From NCBI RefSeq assembly GCF_040394755.1, contig NZ_JBEBRQ010000001.1: a DNA stretch of 64,000 bases. One strand, given 5' to 3'. Every line of letters begins with the position of its first letter. The stretch's first letter is position 1. This document shows, piece by piece, positions 15,626 through 24,088 of the stretch. The stretch comes from Castellaniella defragrans_A. Lineage in GTDB: Bacteria; Pseudomonadota; Gammaproteobacteria; Burkholderiales; Burkholderiaceae_B. A program made the position numbers and the translations under genes. The notes below the pieces were generated by a model. That model was not told the origin of the DNA and searched no databases. It saw only the letters and a list, made by a program, of their open reading frames with translations.

Positions 15626-16441
15626 CTAATGTGGGCAAGCCAATCCGTCAATGCTTTTGCACTCCAGCCAGCCACTAATGGGTTTCCCCTTTGAATTGAA
15701 ATACTTGAATTGTACTAATCTACGATTATTGTTATTTGCTTGAACGATGACATGGTCCCCAGCGACGAGATAAGACTTCATCTTGCTGGCGTCTGTGTCA
15801 TCGCTGTAAATATAGGATTTCTGTGAAAGAGTCGCATGCTTCCATGTGGTGTCTGGACTGCGCTCCACTATTGGGATATCTCCCTTGCAGATAATTTTCT
15901 CGCCTGTTTCTGGTGATGGAGTGCCTTCGATGCTTTGTATTGGAAAGACTGCATTCAAGGCGGAGACACTTGGGTCGTAAAATTCAGAAATCACCGATTC
16001 AAGGTCTGTCGAAAATACGATTCTGTAATAGTCTCTTTGCTGAATGTCTCCATATTTTCCAGGGCCTAGTTGTATTACCAGGTCAATTGAACGCCCTCCG
16101 CAGCCATGGCTATTCAGTGCGAATAGCCTTTCGGCATGTTGAAAGGTGGCACCATCAACGGCATGCGTTATCTTCACTTCTCCTGATATTTCGCCTTTGA
16201 TCATTGTTCCAGAATAAGATCCAGGATGATTGAGGGTAAATCTATATTTATCCTTTTCGACCGTCATGGGGTTATCAGGGTCTTCTCGCATAAAAATCTC
16301 AGCGCCAGTTGGTAGGTCTATGCAAGGGGAGGCGCTTGAGGGTATGGCAATCAAGGATATAAAGGCCATTTTTGAAATATTTATTATCCTGACGAGATTG
16401 GATTTCTCGCCAATCCCATGATGGCGTGCTTGATTATTCAT
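15626..16441 (-). CDS. Hypothetical exported protein with a C-terminal SH3-like domain
   Basis: A 271-residue protein of unknown function. An N-terminal hydrophobic stretch (ISKMAFISLIAIPSSASPC) suggests export, with a possible internal start at that Met. The middle has no recognised family. The last 70 residues, around AYLVAGDHVIVQ-like 'SYLVAGDHVIVQANNNN' and 'KPISGWLECKSIDGL', resemble bacterial SH3 folds found in envelope proteins. The gene is visibly AT-rich compared with its neighbours and follows recJ on the same strand after a 56-base gap, so recent acquisition is likely. The start at ATG 16441 is the first in frame after recJ. Confidence 0.6.
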   Translation of the reverse strand: MNNQARHHGIGEKSNLVRIINISKMAFISLIAIPSSASPCIDLPTGAEIFMREDPDNPMTVEKDKYRFTLNHPGSYSGTMIKGEISGEVKITHAVDGATFQHAERLFALNSHGCGGRSIDLVIQLGPGKYGDIQQRDYYRIVFSTDLESVISEFYDPSVSALNAVFPIQSIEGTPSPETGEKIICKGDIPIVERSPDTTWKHATLSQKSYIYSDDTDASKMKSYLVAGDHVIVQANNNNRRLVQFKYFNSKGKPISGWLECKSIDGLACPH

Positions 16442-16497
16442 TGGAAGGCATCCTTGATTTTTCCATGCAAAGCCTGATCCTTGGCGTGAGCAAAAAA

Positions 16498-18207
16498 CTA
16501 TCCCGCCCCCGCCGCATACTCGATCAATAACTGCGCCTCGACGCGTCCGCCCCATTCGTTGCGGTCGAGGCGGTAGACCGCCTCGATGTGTTCGGGCAGA
16601 GGGTCGGCGCGGTTGAACCAGATGGCGTCGATGCGCTGCGCGCCGCGTTCGAGATAGAGCTTCAGGTGCTTGTCCTTGAGCAGGCGCTGGTGGATGACGC
16701 GGAAGGTGTCGTGGAACACCGGCGCGGGAAATCCCGCGCCCCAGACCTGGGCTTGCAGCATGGCGGCGACCTCGGCGTTCAGGTAGCCGGATTCCAGGGA
16801 GCCGTCGGTGTCGATGCGAGGCTCGAAGGTGTCCTGGCCGCTGAGCAGACGCACGGCCTGATCGAAGTGCTCGACGAAGTCCGGGTAGGCGCCGGCGCGC
16901 AGTGTCAGGCCGGCGGCCATGGCGTGTCCGCCGAACTTGACGATGGCTTCGGGCAGGCGCTTGGAGACCAGATCCAGCACGTCGCGCAGGTGCACTTCGG
17001 GGATCGAGCGGCCCGAGCCGCGCAGTTCGTCGCCGCCGGCGGGCGCGAAGGCCAGGGCGGGGCGGCCGTAGGTTTCCTTCAGGCGCGAGGCGACCAGGCC
17101 GATGACGCCCTGGTGCCAGCCCTGCTGGTAGACGCAAACGCTGGCGGCGCGCGCCTGCGCCTCGGCATCGATGCTGGCGATGGCCTGCTCGCGCATGGCC
17201 GATTCCAGTTCGCGGCGCTTGCTGTTCATGCTTTCCAGTTCGCGGGCGAGGTCCATGGCGCGGCCCTCGTCGTCCTCGATCAGGCAGCGGATTCCCAGGC
17301 TCATGTCGGCGAGGCGGCCGGCGGCATTGATGCGCGGGCCGAGGAAAAATCCGAGGTCCTGGGCGCTGGCCTTGCGCGCCTCGCGGCCCGAGATGGCGAA
17401 CAGGGCGCGGACGCCGGCCTGCATCCGGCCTTCGCGGATGCGCTTGAGCCCCTGGGCGACCAGCAGGCGGTTGTTGGCGTCCAGCCGCACGACGTCGGCC
17501 ACCGTGCCCAGCGCCAGCAGGTCGGCGAGCTGCTCCAGCCGCGGGCCGGCGTCGGCGGACAGTACGCCGCGCTCGCGCAGCACCGCGCGCAGCGCCAGCA
17601 GCAGGTAAAACATCACGCCCACGCCGGCGAGATTTTTCGAGGGAAAATCGCAGCCGGGCTGGTTGGGATTGACGATGGCGAGGGCATCGGGCAGGGTGTC
17701 CGCGGGCAGGTGGTGGTCGGTCACGATCACCGCCATGCCGGCGGCGTGCGCCGCAGCCACGCCCTCGATGCTGGCGATGCCGTTGTCCACGGTCACCAGG
17801 AGGTCGGGCTTGCCGCCCGGATGCGCGCAGGCCAGCTCGACCACGGCTGGCGACAGTCCGTAGCCGGTCTCGAAGCGATTGGGCACCAGGAAATCGACGT
17901 CCGCGCCCATGGCGCGCAGGCCCCGGATCGCGACCGCGCAGGCGGTGGCGCCGTCGCAGTCGTAGTCCGCCACGATCAGGATGCGGTCGCCGCGCGCGAT
18001 CGCATCGGCCAGCAGCTGTGCCGCGTGCCGCACGTGCGTGAGGCGGGCCGGCGGGATCATGGCGCCCCAGCCCGCGTCGACCGTCGTCGGATCGTCCAGG
18101 CCGCGCGCCGCCCAGAGCCGCGCCATCAGGGGGTGGGCGCCCTGGCGGATGAAAGTCTCGACGAGCGCCGGGTCGGCGCGGCGCGCCTGGATCAGGGGTT
18201 CGACCAC
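16498..18207 (-). CDS. recJ: Single-stranded-DNA-specific 5'-3' exonuclease RecJ
   Basis: A DHH-superfamily nuclease acting in recombination, base-excision and mismatch repair. The 569-residue length is typical. The first catalytic motif, VADYDCDGATA, has Asp81, Asp83 and Asp85; the DHH motif is VTDHHLPAD; and the C-terminal DHHA1 region carries GGHAMAAGLTL. No ATG gives the expected N-terminus. I place the start at GTG 18207, seven bases after GGAG, which gives MVEPLIQARRAD and overlaps the upstream gene by 16 bases; the next ATG (MARLWAARG) would remove conserved residues. Confidence 0.93.
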   Translation of the reverse strand: MVEPLIQARRADPALVETFIRQGAHPLMARLWAARGLDDPTTVDAGWGAMIPPARLTHVRHAAQLLADAIARGDRILIVADYDCDGATACAVAIRGLRAMGADVDFLVPNRFETGYGLSPAVVELACAHPGGKPDLLVTVDNGIASIEGVAAAHAAGMAVIVTDHHLPADTLPDALAIVNPNQPGCDFPSKNLAGVGVMFYLLLALRAVLRERGVLSADAGPRLEQLADLLALGTVADVVRLDANNRLLVAQGLKRIREGRMQAGVRALFAISGREARKASAQDLGFFLGPRINAAGRLADMSLGIRCLIEDDEGRAMDLARELESMNSKRRELESAMREQAIASIDAEAQARAASVCVYQQGWHQGVIGLVASRLKETYGRPALAFAPAGGDELRGSGRSIPEVHLRDVLDLVSKRLPEAIVKFGGHAMAAGLTLRAGAYPDFVEHFDQAVRLLSGQDTFEPRIDTDGSLESGYLNAEVAAMLQAQVWGAGFPAPVFHDTFRVIHQRLLKDKHLKLYLERGAQRIDAIWFNRADPLPEHIEAVYRLDRNEWGGRVEAQLLIEYAAGAG

Positions 18208-19109
18208 CAGGATCTCCAGTTTTCTTTGTTCAGGCGCGCGAGCCAGCCGGTGCGCGCGGTGAGGATGACGATGCGCTTCCGGCCGGTCAGCACCAGCGTG
18301 GGCCGCTGTCCCGCGCGCGGGGCGAAGACCTTGGTTTCCAGTGTTTCCAGGGCGGCGAGCCAGTTGCCCCAATCCTGGGCCAGGGCCGCAGCGTACAGGG
18401 CGTCATGAATCCGGGTGTCGTCCGGGAGGGGCCGCGAGAGCTGGCTGGCGCGTGCGCCGCCGTACAGCCAGAGGCTGTTGACGGGCGCCTGGCCGGTGTG
18501 CGCGCGCGCCTGGTTGACTGGGTGTTCGTGCCACAGCATCTGCAAGGTATTGACCAGGCGCCGCCAGGGGCGGGCCGCGTCCTCCTGGGGCCACCAGTCG
18601 TTGACCGAGCTGGCCGCGACCAGGGCCGGGCTGGCGCAGGGCAGGGCGCCGGCCCCGGGCCAGCGCACGCGCCATTGCTGCGGCGTGTCGTAGTCCGCCG
18701 TGATCCCGGCATCCTCGAACGCGGTACGCGCCGATTCGAACAGGGCCTGCGCCTGCGCGTCGGTGATGTCGAGACGATCGGCCGTCAGCAGCGCCGCGCC
18801 GTCGCGCGAGGGGGCCATGTGGATGAGCTCGGCCAGCCAGACGGGTTCATCGTCCGTGAGGCGGCCCGATGCGCGCAACGGCCCCAGTCCTGCGCTAAGA
18901 TGCTGGGTTTGTGCCGCTTGAAAGCCGCGCGCCTCGAGTAACCAGTGTTCCAGCGGGGTGCAGCGGGTGTCGGCGGCATGGCTGGGCAGGATTTCGGCGC
19001 GTGCGCGCTCGAACCAGCGCGCCAGGGTGGGCGCGGTCTGTGCCAGGCGCGAGGCCAGTTCAGTCGCCGCGCCGGGGTCGGGCAGCGCACCGGGGAGTAC
19101 GATGTGCAT
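18192..19109 (-). CDS. RpfE-like conserved protein upstream of recJ
   Basis: A 305-residue soluble protein of a family known in beta- and gammaproteobacteria and often annotated as RpfE-type regulator or as a phosphoglycerate-mutase-like protein. In Xanthomonas the gene named rpfE lies next to recJ, prfB and lysS. Here it overlaps recJ by 16 bases and would be co-transcribed with it. Recognisable stretches are the N-terminal MHIVLPGALPDPG, LEHWLLEARGFQ, and VNSLWLYGGARASQ. No catalytic motif is obvious to me, so no activity is proposed. The short AT-rich gap to lolC holds the divergent promoters. Confidence 0.75.
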   Translation of the reverse strand: MHIVLPGALPDPGAATELASRLAQTAPTLARWFERARAEILPSHAADTRCTPLEHWLLEARGFQAAQTQHLSAGLGPLRASGRLTDDEPVWLAELIHMAPSRDGAALLTADRLDITDAQAQALFESARTAFEDAGITADYDTPQQWRVRWPGAGALPCASPALVAASSVNDWWPQEDAARPWRRLVNTLQMLWHEHPVNQARAHTGQAPVNSLWLYGGARASQLSRPLPDDTRIHDALYAAALAQDWGNWLAALETLETKVFAPRAGQRPTLVLTGRKRIVILTARTGWLARLNKENWRSWWSNP

Positions 19110-19134
19110 TCTGGAATTGTAGAGTCAATCGGGT

Positions 19135-20418
19135 ATGCCGATAAAAATGTCATATGAATGGTGGATCGGCGCGCGCTATGCCGGGTTGTCGCGGGGCGGG
19201 CGGGGCGGACGCCGCGGCGACCGTTTCGTGTCCTTCGTCGCGGGCAGCTCGATGGCCGGCATCGCCCTGGGCGTGGCCGCGCTGATCATCGTGCTGTCGG
19301 TGATGAACGGATTCCAGACCCAGGTCCGTGACCGGATGCTGTCGGTCCTGCCGCACATCGAATTGTATGTGCCGGGCGCCGACCATCAGCAGGTCCTCGA
19401 AAACTGGCAGGCATTGGCGCGCCGCGCCGAGGCCAATCCCGAGGTCCGTGGCGCGGCTCCCTTCGTGGCGGCGCAGGGGATGCTCGCGCTCGGGCAGGCG
19501 CTCTCCGGCGTGCAGATCCGCGGCATCGATCCCGCCATCGAGCCGCACGTGTCGGACCTGGGCGGGCAGATCGTCATGGGGGCCCTCGACAGTCTTGCGC
19601 CGGGCGCATTCAACATCATCGTCGGCACCCAGCTCGCCCAGATGCTCGACCTGGACGTGGGTAGCACGGTGTTGGTGCTTGCGCCGCAGGGTTCGATCTC
19701 GCCAGCGGGGTTCTCGCCGCGCATGCGCCGGTTCACCGTGTCGGGTATTTTTTCCACCGGCTACTACGAATATGATGCGTCGCTGGCCTTTATCGACGTT
19801 CAGGATGCGGCGCGGGTGTTCCGCGACAGCGGCGTGGCTGGCGTGCGTTTGCGCATCGCCGATATGCAGCGCGCGCCTCAGGTCGCCCATGCGCTGCTCG
19901 GCAGCCTGCCTCCGGGCACGCGCGCGCAGGACTGGACCCAGAACAACCGCACCTGGTTTGCCGCCGTCAAGACCGAGAAACGGATGATGTTTCTCATCCT
20001 CGCCCTGATCGTGGCCGTGGCGGCGTTCAATCTGCTGTCCTCGCTGGTCATGGCCGTCAAGGACAAGCGCTCGGACATCGCCATCCTGCGCACGCTGGGG
20101 TCCACGCCGCGTGAGATCGCGCGGATCTTCCTGGTGCAGGGGGCCCTGATCGGCGTGGCGGGGACCGCGGCCGGTGTGCTGCTGGGCACGCTGATCGCCT
20201 ACAACATCGACGTCATCGTGCCGTTCATCGAACGGCTGTTCGATGTGCAGTTCCTGCCGCAGCAGATCTACTTCATCAGCGAACTGCCCTCCAATCCGCA
20301 AATGAGCGATATCGTCACCATCGGCGCGACTTCCCTGGTGCTGTCGCTGCTGGCCACTCTGTATCCCAGCTGGCGCGCCTCGCGCCTGCAGCCTGCGCAG
20401 GTGTTGCGTCATGACTGA
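19135..20418 (+). CDS. lolC: Lipoprotein-releasing system transmembrane protein LolC/LolE
   Basis: A 427-residue inner-membrane component of the LolCDE complex, which extracts outer-membrane lipoproteins and hands them to LolA. The family N-terminus (YEWWIGARYAGL), the GIALGVAALIIVLSVMNGFQ helix, a large periplasmic domain and three C-terminal FtsX-type helices (with ILRTLGSTPREIARIFLVQG) are all visible. Only one such gene precedes lolD, so it may act as a LolF-type homodimer rather than a LolC/LolE pair. Two starts are possible, ATG 19135 and ATG 19147. The gene overlaps lolD by eight bases. Confidence 0.92.
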   Translation: MPIKMSYEWWIGARYAGLSRGGRGGRRGDRFVSFVAGSSMAGIALGVAALIIVLSVMNGFQTQVRDRMLSVLPHIELYVPGADHQQVLENWQALARRAEANPEVRGAAPFVAAQGMLALGQALSGVQIRGIDPAIEPHVSDLGGQIVMGALDSLAPGAFNIIVGTQLAQMLDLDVGSTVLVLAPQGSISPAGFSPRMRRFTVSGIFSTGYYEYDASLAFIDVQDAARVFRDSGVAGVRLRIADMQRAPQVAHALLGSLPPGTRAQDWTQNNRTWFAAVKTEKRMMFLILALIVAVAAFNLLSSLVMAVKDKRSDIAILRTLGSTPREIARIFLVQGALIGVAGTAAGVLLGTLIAYNIDVIVPFIERLFDVQFLPQQIYFISELPSNPQMSDIVTIGATSLVLSLLATLYPSWRASRLQPAQVLRHD

Positions 20419-21136
20419 GTCTTTCAACGATCCGGCGCCGGTTCGCGCCGCTGCCGCGGGCACGCCGGTGCTGATGGCGCGGGACATCGCCAAGACCTAC
20501 GACGAAGGCGCGGAACGGGTCGAGGTGCTGCGCGGCGTCAGCCTGCATGTCGACCGCCACGAGATGGTGGCTATCATCGGCGCCTCGGGTTCGGGCAAGA
20601 GCACATTGCTGCACGTGCTGGGCCTGCTGGACCTGCCCGATGCCGGGCGGATCGTCATCGAGGGACGCGACACCGCCGGCCTGTCCGAGAGCGAGCGCAG
20701 CCGGATGCGCAACCAGTATCTGGGATTCGTCTACCAGTTCCATCACCTGCTGCCGGAATTCACGGCGCTGGACAATGTCGCCATGCCCCTGATCGTGCGC
20801 CGCGGATCCAGGGCACAGGCTCGGGAGCAGGCGCGCGCCATGCTCGAGCAGGTCGGTCTGGCGGCGCGCATCCACCATTTCCCCGGCCAGTTGTCGGGCG
20901 GCGAACGGCAGCGCGTCGCCCTGGCGCGGGCTCTGGTCACTCGTCCGGCCTGTGTCCTGGCCGACGAGCCCACGGGCAACCTGGACCGCAATACCGCCGA
21001 TTCCATGTTCGCGTTGTTGCGGGACATCAATCGCACACTGGGGACCGCCTTCATCATCGTGACCCATGATCCAGCGCTCGCCGCTCTGGCGCACCGCCGC
21101 CTGTCCATGGACAAGGGACGGTTGGCGGACGCTTGA
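20411..21136 (+). CDS. lolD: Lipoprotein-releasing system ATP-binding protein LolD
   Basis: The 241-residue ATPase of the Lol exporter. Walker A is GASGSGKST, the Q-loop is FVYQFHHLLPEF (the form typical of LolD), the signature is LSGGERQR and Walker B is VLADEPTGNLD. It overlaps the permease gene upstream by eight bases, as expected for subunits of one complex. A 44-base gap leads to tatD. Confidence 0.95.
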   Translation: MTESFNDPAPVRAAAAGTPVLMARDIAKTYDEGAERVEVLRGVSLHVDRHEMVAIIGASGSGKSTLLHVLGLLDLPDAGRIVIEGRDTAGLSESERSRMRNQYLGFVYQFHHLLPEFTALDNVAMPLIVRRGSRAQAREQARAMLEQVGLAARIHHFPGQLSGGERQRVALARALVTRPACVLADEPTGNLDRNTADSMFALLRDINRTLGTAFIIVTHDPALAALAHRRLSMDKGRLADA

Positions 21137-21180
21137 CGGGCTACCCGCGCCGCAGCGGGCCACCCCATGAGAGGAATGCC

Positions 21181-21984
21181 ATGCTGATCGATACGCATTG
21201 CCACCTCGATGCCGCAGAATTCGATGCTGACCGCGAGCAGGTGATCGCCCGCGCGCAGGCGGCCGGGGTGGGCGGGATCGTCATCCCCGCCGTTGCTTGC
21301 GGGAATTTCCAGGCGGTGCGCGATCTGGCGCATCGCATCGCGGGCGGGACCTACGCCCTGGGCATCCATCCGCTGGCGGTGCCGCAGGCCCGGGATGCGG
21401 ACCTGGAGGTTCTCGCCCTCACGGTCGAGCGGGCGCTGGGCGATCCGCGCTTCGTGGCGATCGGCGAGATCGGCCTGGATTTCTTTGTGCCTGCTTTATG
21501 TGAGCCGGCCGTGCGGGCGCGCCAGGTGCATTTCTATCAGGCGCAGCTCGATCTCGCGCAGCAGCATGGTTTGCCTGTGCTGCTGCACGTGCGCCGGTCG
21601 CAGGATGTTTTGCTCAAGCATCTGCGGCGGCGCCCGCCGATCGGCGGCATCGCGCATGCCTTCAACGGCAGTTTCCAGCAGGCTGGTCAGTTCATCGATC
21701 AGGGGTTCGCCCTGGGGTTCGGCGGCGCCATGACTTTCGAGCGCGCCTTGCAGATCCGCCGTCTGGCGGCGCAACTGCCCGCCGATGCGCTGGTCCTGGA
21801 GACCGATGCGCCCGATATCCCGCCCGCATGGCTGGGATGCCGGTCCGGCGATCCGCCTCGCAATGAGCCGGCCGAGGTCGCCGGGATTGCCCGTGTCCTG
21901 GGGGTATTGCGGGATATGGCGCCGGAGGACGTGATTGCCGCCTGCTATCGGAATGCCTGCCGGGTATTACCGCGATTGGTTTGA
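21181..21984 (+). CDS. tatD: TatD-family metal-dependent hydrolase (DNase)
   Basis: A 267-residue TIM-barrel hydrolase. The metal-binding set of the family is present: THCHLD at the N-terminus, the Glu in AIGEIGLDF, His in LLHVRRSQ, HAFNGS and the Asp in LETDAPD. TatD/YcfH enzymes cleave DNA as 3'-5' exonucleases and can act as deoxyribonucleases in repair. The start is ATG 21181, behind GAGAGGA. It follows lolD in the same orientation, the order also found in E. coli-like clusters (near holB/tmk) and in Burkholderiales. Confidence 0.9.
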   Translation: MLIDTHCHLDAAEFDADREQVIARAQAAGVGGIVIPAVACGNFQAVRDLAHRIAGGTYALGIHPLAVPQARDADLEVLALTVERALGDPRFVAIGEIGLDFFVPALCEPAVRARQVHFYQAQLDLAQQHGLPVLLHVRRSQDVLLKHLRRRPPIGGIAHAFNGSFQQAGQFIDQGFALGFGGAMTFERALQIRRLAAQLPADALVLETDAPDIPPAWLGCRSGDPPRNEPAEVAGIARVLGVLRDMAPEDVIAACYRNACRVLPRLV

Positions 21985-22100
21985 TAATCATAGATGTCTT
22001 TTAATATTGAAAGCTATCTATGATGAGCTATGCTGTAGCGGTGCTCTTGTAAATTTGATAATATAAGTTATCTTATCAATTGATTTGATATCTATGATTA
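21985..22100. promoter_or_regulatory. Three operator-like repeats in front of hipBA
   Basis: The motif ATCTATGATTA occurs at 22090-22100, nearly unchanged (ATCTATGATGA) at 22016-22026, and as its exact reverse complement (TAATCATAGAT) at 21985-21995. The last copy covers the hipB start codon. HipB proteins repress their own operon through repeated short sites, so these are good candidates for HipB operators. The surrounding sequence is strongly AT-rich. Confidence 0.6.
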
Positions 22101-22405
22101 GCAATCTCTTGGGAAATCTGGCAGCGGCGCGGCGCGGCCTGGGCCTGAACCAGGCACAGCTCGCGGATCGGGCTGGCCTGAGCCGCATGGCGGTTCAGAA
22201 AGCAGAATCCGGCATGACGGACCCGCGGCTGTCGACGCTGGAGGTCATGGCGCGCGCGCTGGGCATGGAGCTGATGCTCGTGCCTGCCGCGATCCGCCCG
22301 GATCTCGAGCAGTTCATCCAGTCCGGCGGCCGCGTGCTGGGCCAGCCGCCCGGAGTGGGGGCACCGGGTTCGGTGGTCGATGCGGTGCTCGGCCGGGACG
22401 GGTGA
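22094..22405 (+). CDS. hipB: HipB-like antitoxin (XRE-family regulator)
   Basis: A 103-residue DNA-binding protein that should neutralise the adjacent HipA kinase and repress the operon. The helix-turn-helix lies at about residues 12-60, with RRGLGLNQAQLADRAGLSR as the first two helices and VQKAESG as the turn into the recognition helix. I use ATG 22094; an in-frame TTG at 22085 would add three residues. No clear ribosome site precedes either, and the start codon lies inside an operator-like repeat, so repression could block both transcription and translation. It overlaps hipA. Confidence 0.85.
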   Translation: MISNLLGNLAAARRGLGLNQAQLADRAGLSRMAVQKAESGMTDPRLSTLEVMARALGMELMLVPAAIRPDLEQFIQSGGRVLGQPPGVGAPGSVVDAVLGRDG

Positions 22406-23715
22406 TGGACACCGCCATCCGCTATCTGCGGCTGTACTTCCACTGCCTGGACGGCAGCCGGCGGGCGATCGGCCATCTGTCGCAGTATGGGGACATCCTG
22501 CGGGTTTCCTTCGATCCGGATTATGTCGAGGACCCGCGCCGCCCGACGGTGTCGCTGAGCTATCGCGGCACCGACGAGGCCGCCACGCGCGCCATTCTGT
22601 CGGCGGCGCGGGATGTCCGGCTGGCGCGGACTGACGGCAAATGGCCGGCATTTTTCCAGAATCTGCTGCCCGAAGGCCACAACCGCGAGCGTCTCGCCCG
22701 CGAAAGGGGCTGCGCGCCGGAGGATGAATTCGAGCTGCTGGCCGCCGCCGGGCATGACCTCATGGGGGCGCTCGAGGTCGAGCCGGTGCCGCCGCAGGAA
22801 GGCATCCCCGATGCCGTGCGCCTGTGGCACACCGCCATGGGGCTCGATGTGCTCGAACCCGGTTTCGTCGAGTCGCCGGTCGAGGATGCCGCCTCCATTC
22901 CCGGCGTGGTCACCAAGTTTTCCGCGGTCCGTGAGGGACGCCGGTATGTCGTGCGGCGTCGGGGGGCGGCCGGCGCCTATATCCTGAAACTGCCTTCCAC
23001 GCGTCATCCCGATCTGGTCCGCAATGAATACGCGGGATACCAGCTGGCCGGGGCGCTGGGCCTGGATTGCGCGCAGGTCGAAGTCCTCAGCCGGCGGGAT
23101 GCCGAGTTGCCCGATGACCTGCCGTTTGAGGACGTCCTCGCCGTGCGGCGCTTCGACCGCGGCCCGGGCGGCCGGCGCATTCACATGGAGGAATTCAACC
23201 AGATCCTCGGATACGAGCCGCGCCACAAGTACGGCAAGGGGATCTTCGAGGACTACCCGGCGATGCTGCGCATCGTCGATCGCTTTTCGGCCGACCCTGC
23301 GCGCGATGCGCAGGAATTCGTGAATCGTTTCGTGGCCTTCATCCTCATGGGGAACACCGACGCGCATCTCAAGAACTGGGCCATGCGCTATCCGGACGGG
23401 CCGCAACCCATCCTGGCGCCTCTGTATGATCCGATCTGCGTGACCGCTTTATTCGATCATGTGGGGCCCAGGGACTATGCCGTCAACCGCGCCATCGATG
23501 TCCGCCTCAGGGCCTTCAACTGGCAGGACATGGCCTTGTTGCTGAAGCTGGCGCGCGTTCCCCGGGCCGCCCGCCTGCTGCAAATGGCCCGGGCCACGGT
23601 GCGCATGGCGCAAGCCCGCTGGCCGGATATTCTCGATGCGGCGCCTGAATCGGTGCGGACCGCCATCCTCGACAGGTTGAACGGCGGGATCGCGCTCACG
23701 CGCGAGTCGCCCTGA
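22405..23715 (+). CDS. hipA: HipA-family serine/threonine kinase toxin
   Basis: A 436-residue kinase of the HipA family, whose E. coli member phosphorylates glutamyl-tRNA synthetase and causes persistence. Visible are the N-terminal couple domain, the glycine-rich stretch SIPGVVTKFSA, the lysine-containing strand GAYILKLPST, the catalytic loop GNTDAHLKNW with Asp319, and the metal-binding APLYDPICV. All catalytic positions look intact. The start codon ATG 22405 shares bases with the hipB stop (GTGATG), giving coupled translation. The pair sits between tatD and comEC, which are neighbours in related genomes, so it is probably an insertion. Confidence 0.88.
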   Translation: MDTAIRYLRLYFHCLDGSRRAIGHLSQYGDILRVSFDPDYVEDPRRPTVSLSYRGTDEAATRAILSAARDVRLARTDGKWPAFFQNLLPEGHNRERLARERGCAPEDEFELLAAAGHDLMGALEVEPVPPQEGIPDAVRLWHTAMGLDVLEPGFVESPVEDAASIPGVVTKFSAVREGRRYVVRRRGAAGAYILKLPSTRHPDLVRNEYAGYQLAGALGLDCAQVEVLSRRDAELPDDLPFEDVLAVRRFDRGPGGRRIHMEEFNQILGYEPRHKYGKGIFEDYPAMLRIVDRFSADPARDAQEFVNRFVAFILMGNTDAHLKNWAMRYPDGPQPILAPLYDPICVTALFDHVGPRDYAVNRAIDVRLRAFNWQDMALLLKLARVPRAARLLQMARATVRMAQARWPDILDAAPESVRTAILDRLNGGIALTRESP

Positions 23716-24088
23716 TCGGGCTTGAGGTTGCCGGCCATGCCGCGAGGCCTTGCCGCGCCCCGCGCCGCCGCGCAAGCCTCGCTATCCGCAAATCCGCCGG
23801 ATCCCGTGGAATCCGCAGTGTCTTTCGATGTCCCGCTGGGCCGCTGAACGGGCGCCGCAGCGGCTACGCTGAAACCTCCGAGACTCTCTGAATGGGCCTC
23901 GCGATAGCAGGGCCATCGCTGCGTCTTGCATCCCATTCCGTTGCGCAGGCGCTTGCTTGCTGCCGGACTTGTTCAGAGAGTCCCTGGATGTCCGTGCGAA
24001 GAACGCCGGTCTTTTGGCGGGCGCTTCGACGCGTTCATTCAGAGGTGTCTTCGGCGCCGTATTGCATCGGTGCGTGGAGGAGGGGGGG
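23716..24088. other. Gene-free gap between hipA and comEC with a long inverted repeat
   Basis: No convincing gene is seen in these 373 bases. The gap contains an exact 11-base inverted repeat, GACTCTCTGAA (23882-23892) and TTCAGAGAGTC (23972-23982), enclosing 79 bases; the whole unit is 101 bases and could be a small non-coding repeat element. The comEC frame is open backwards to 23957, but the protein-like part starts at 24089 behind a strong ribosome site. Confidence 0.4.
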
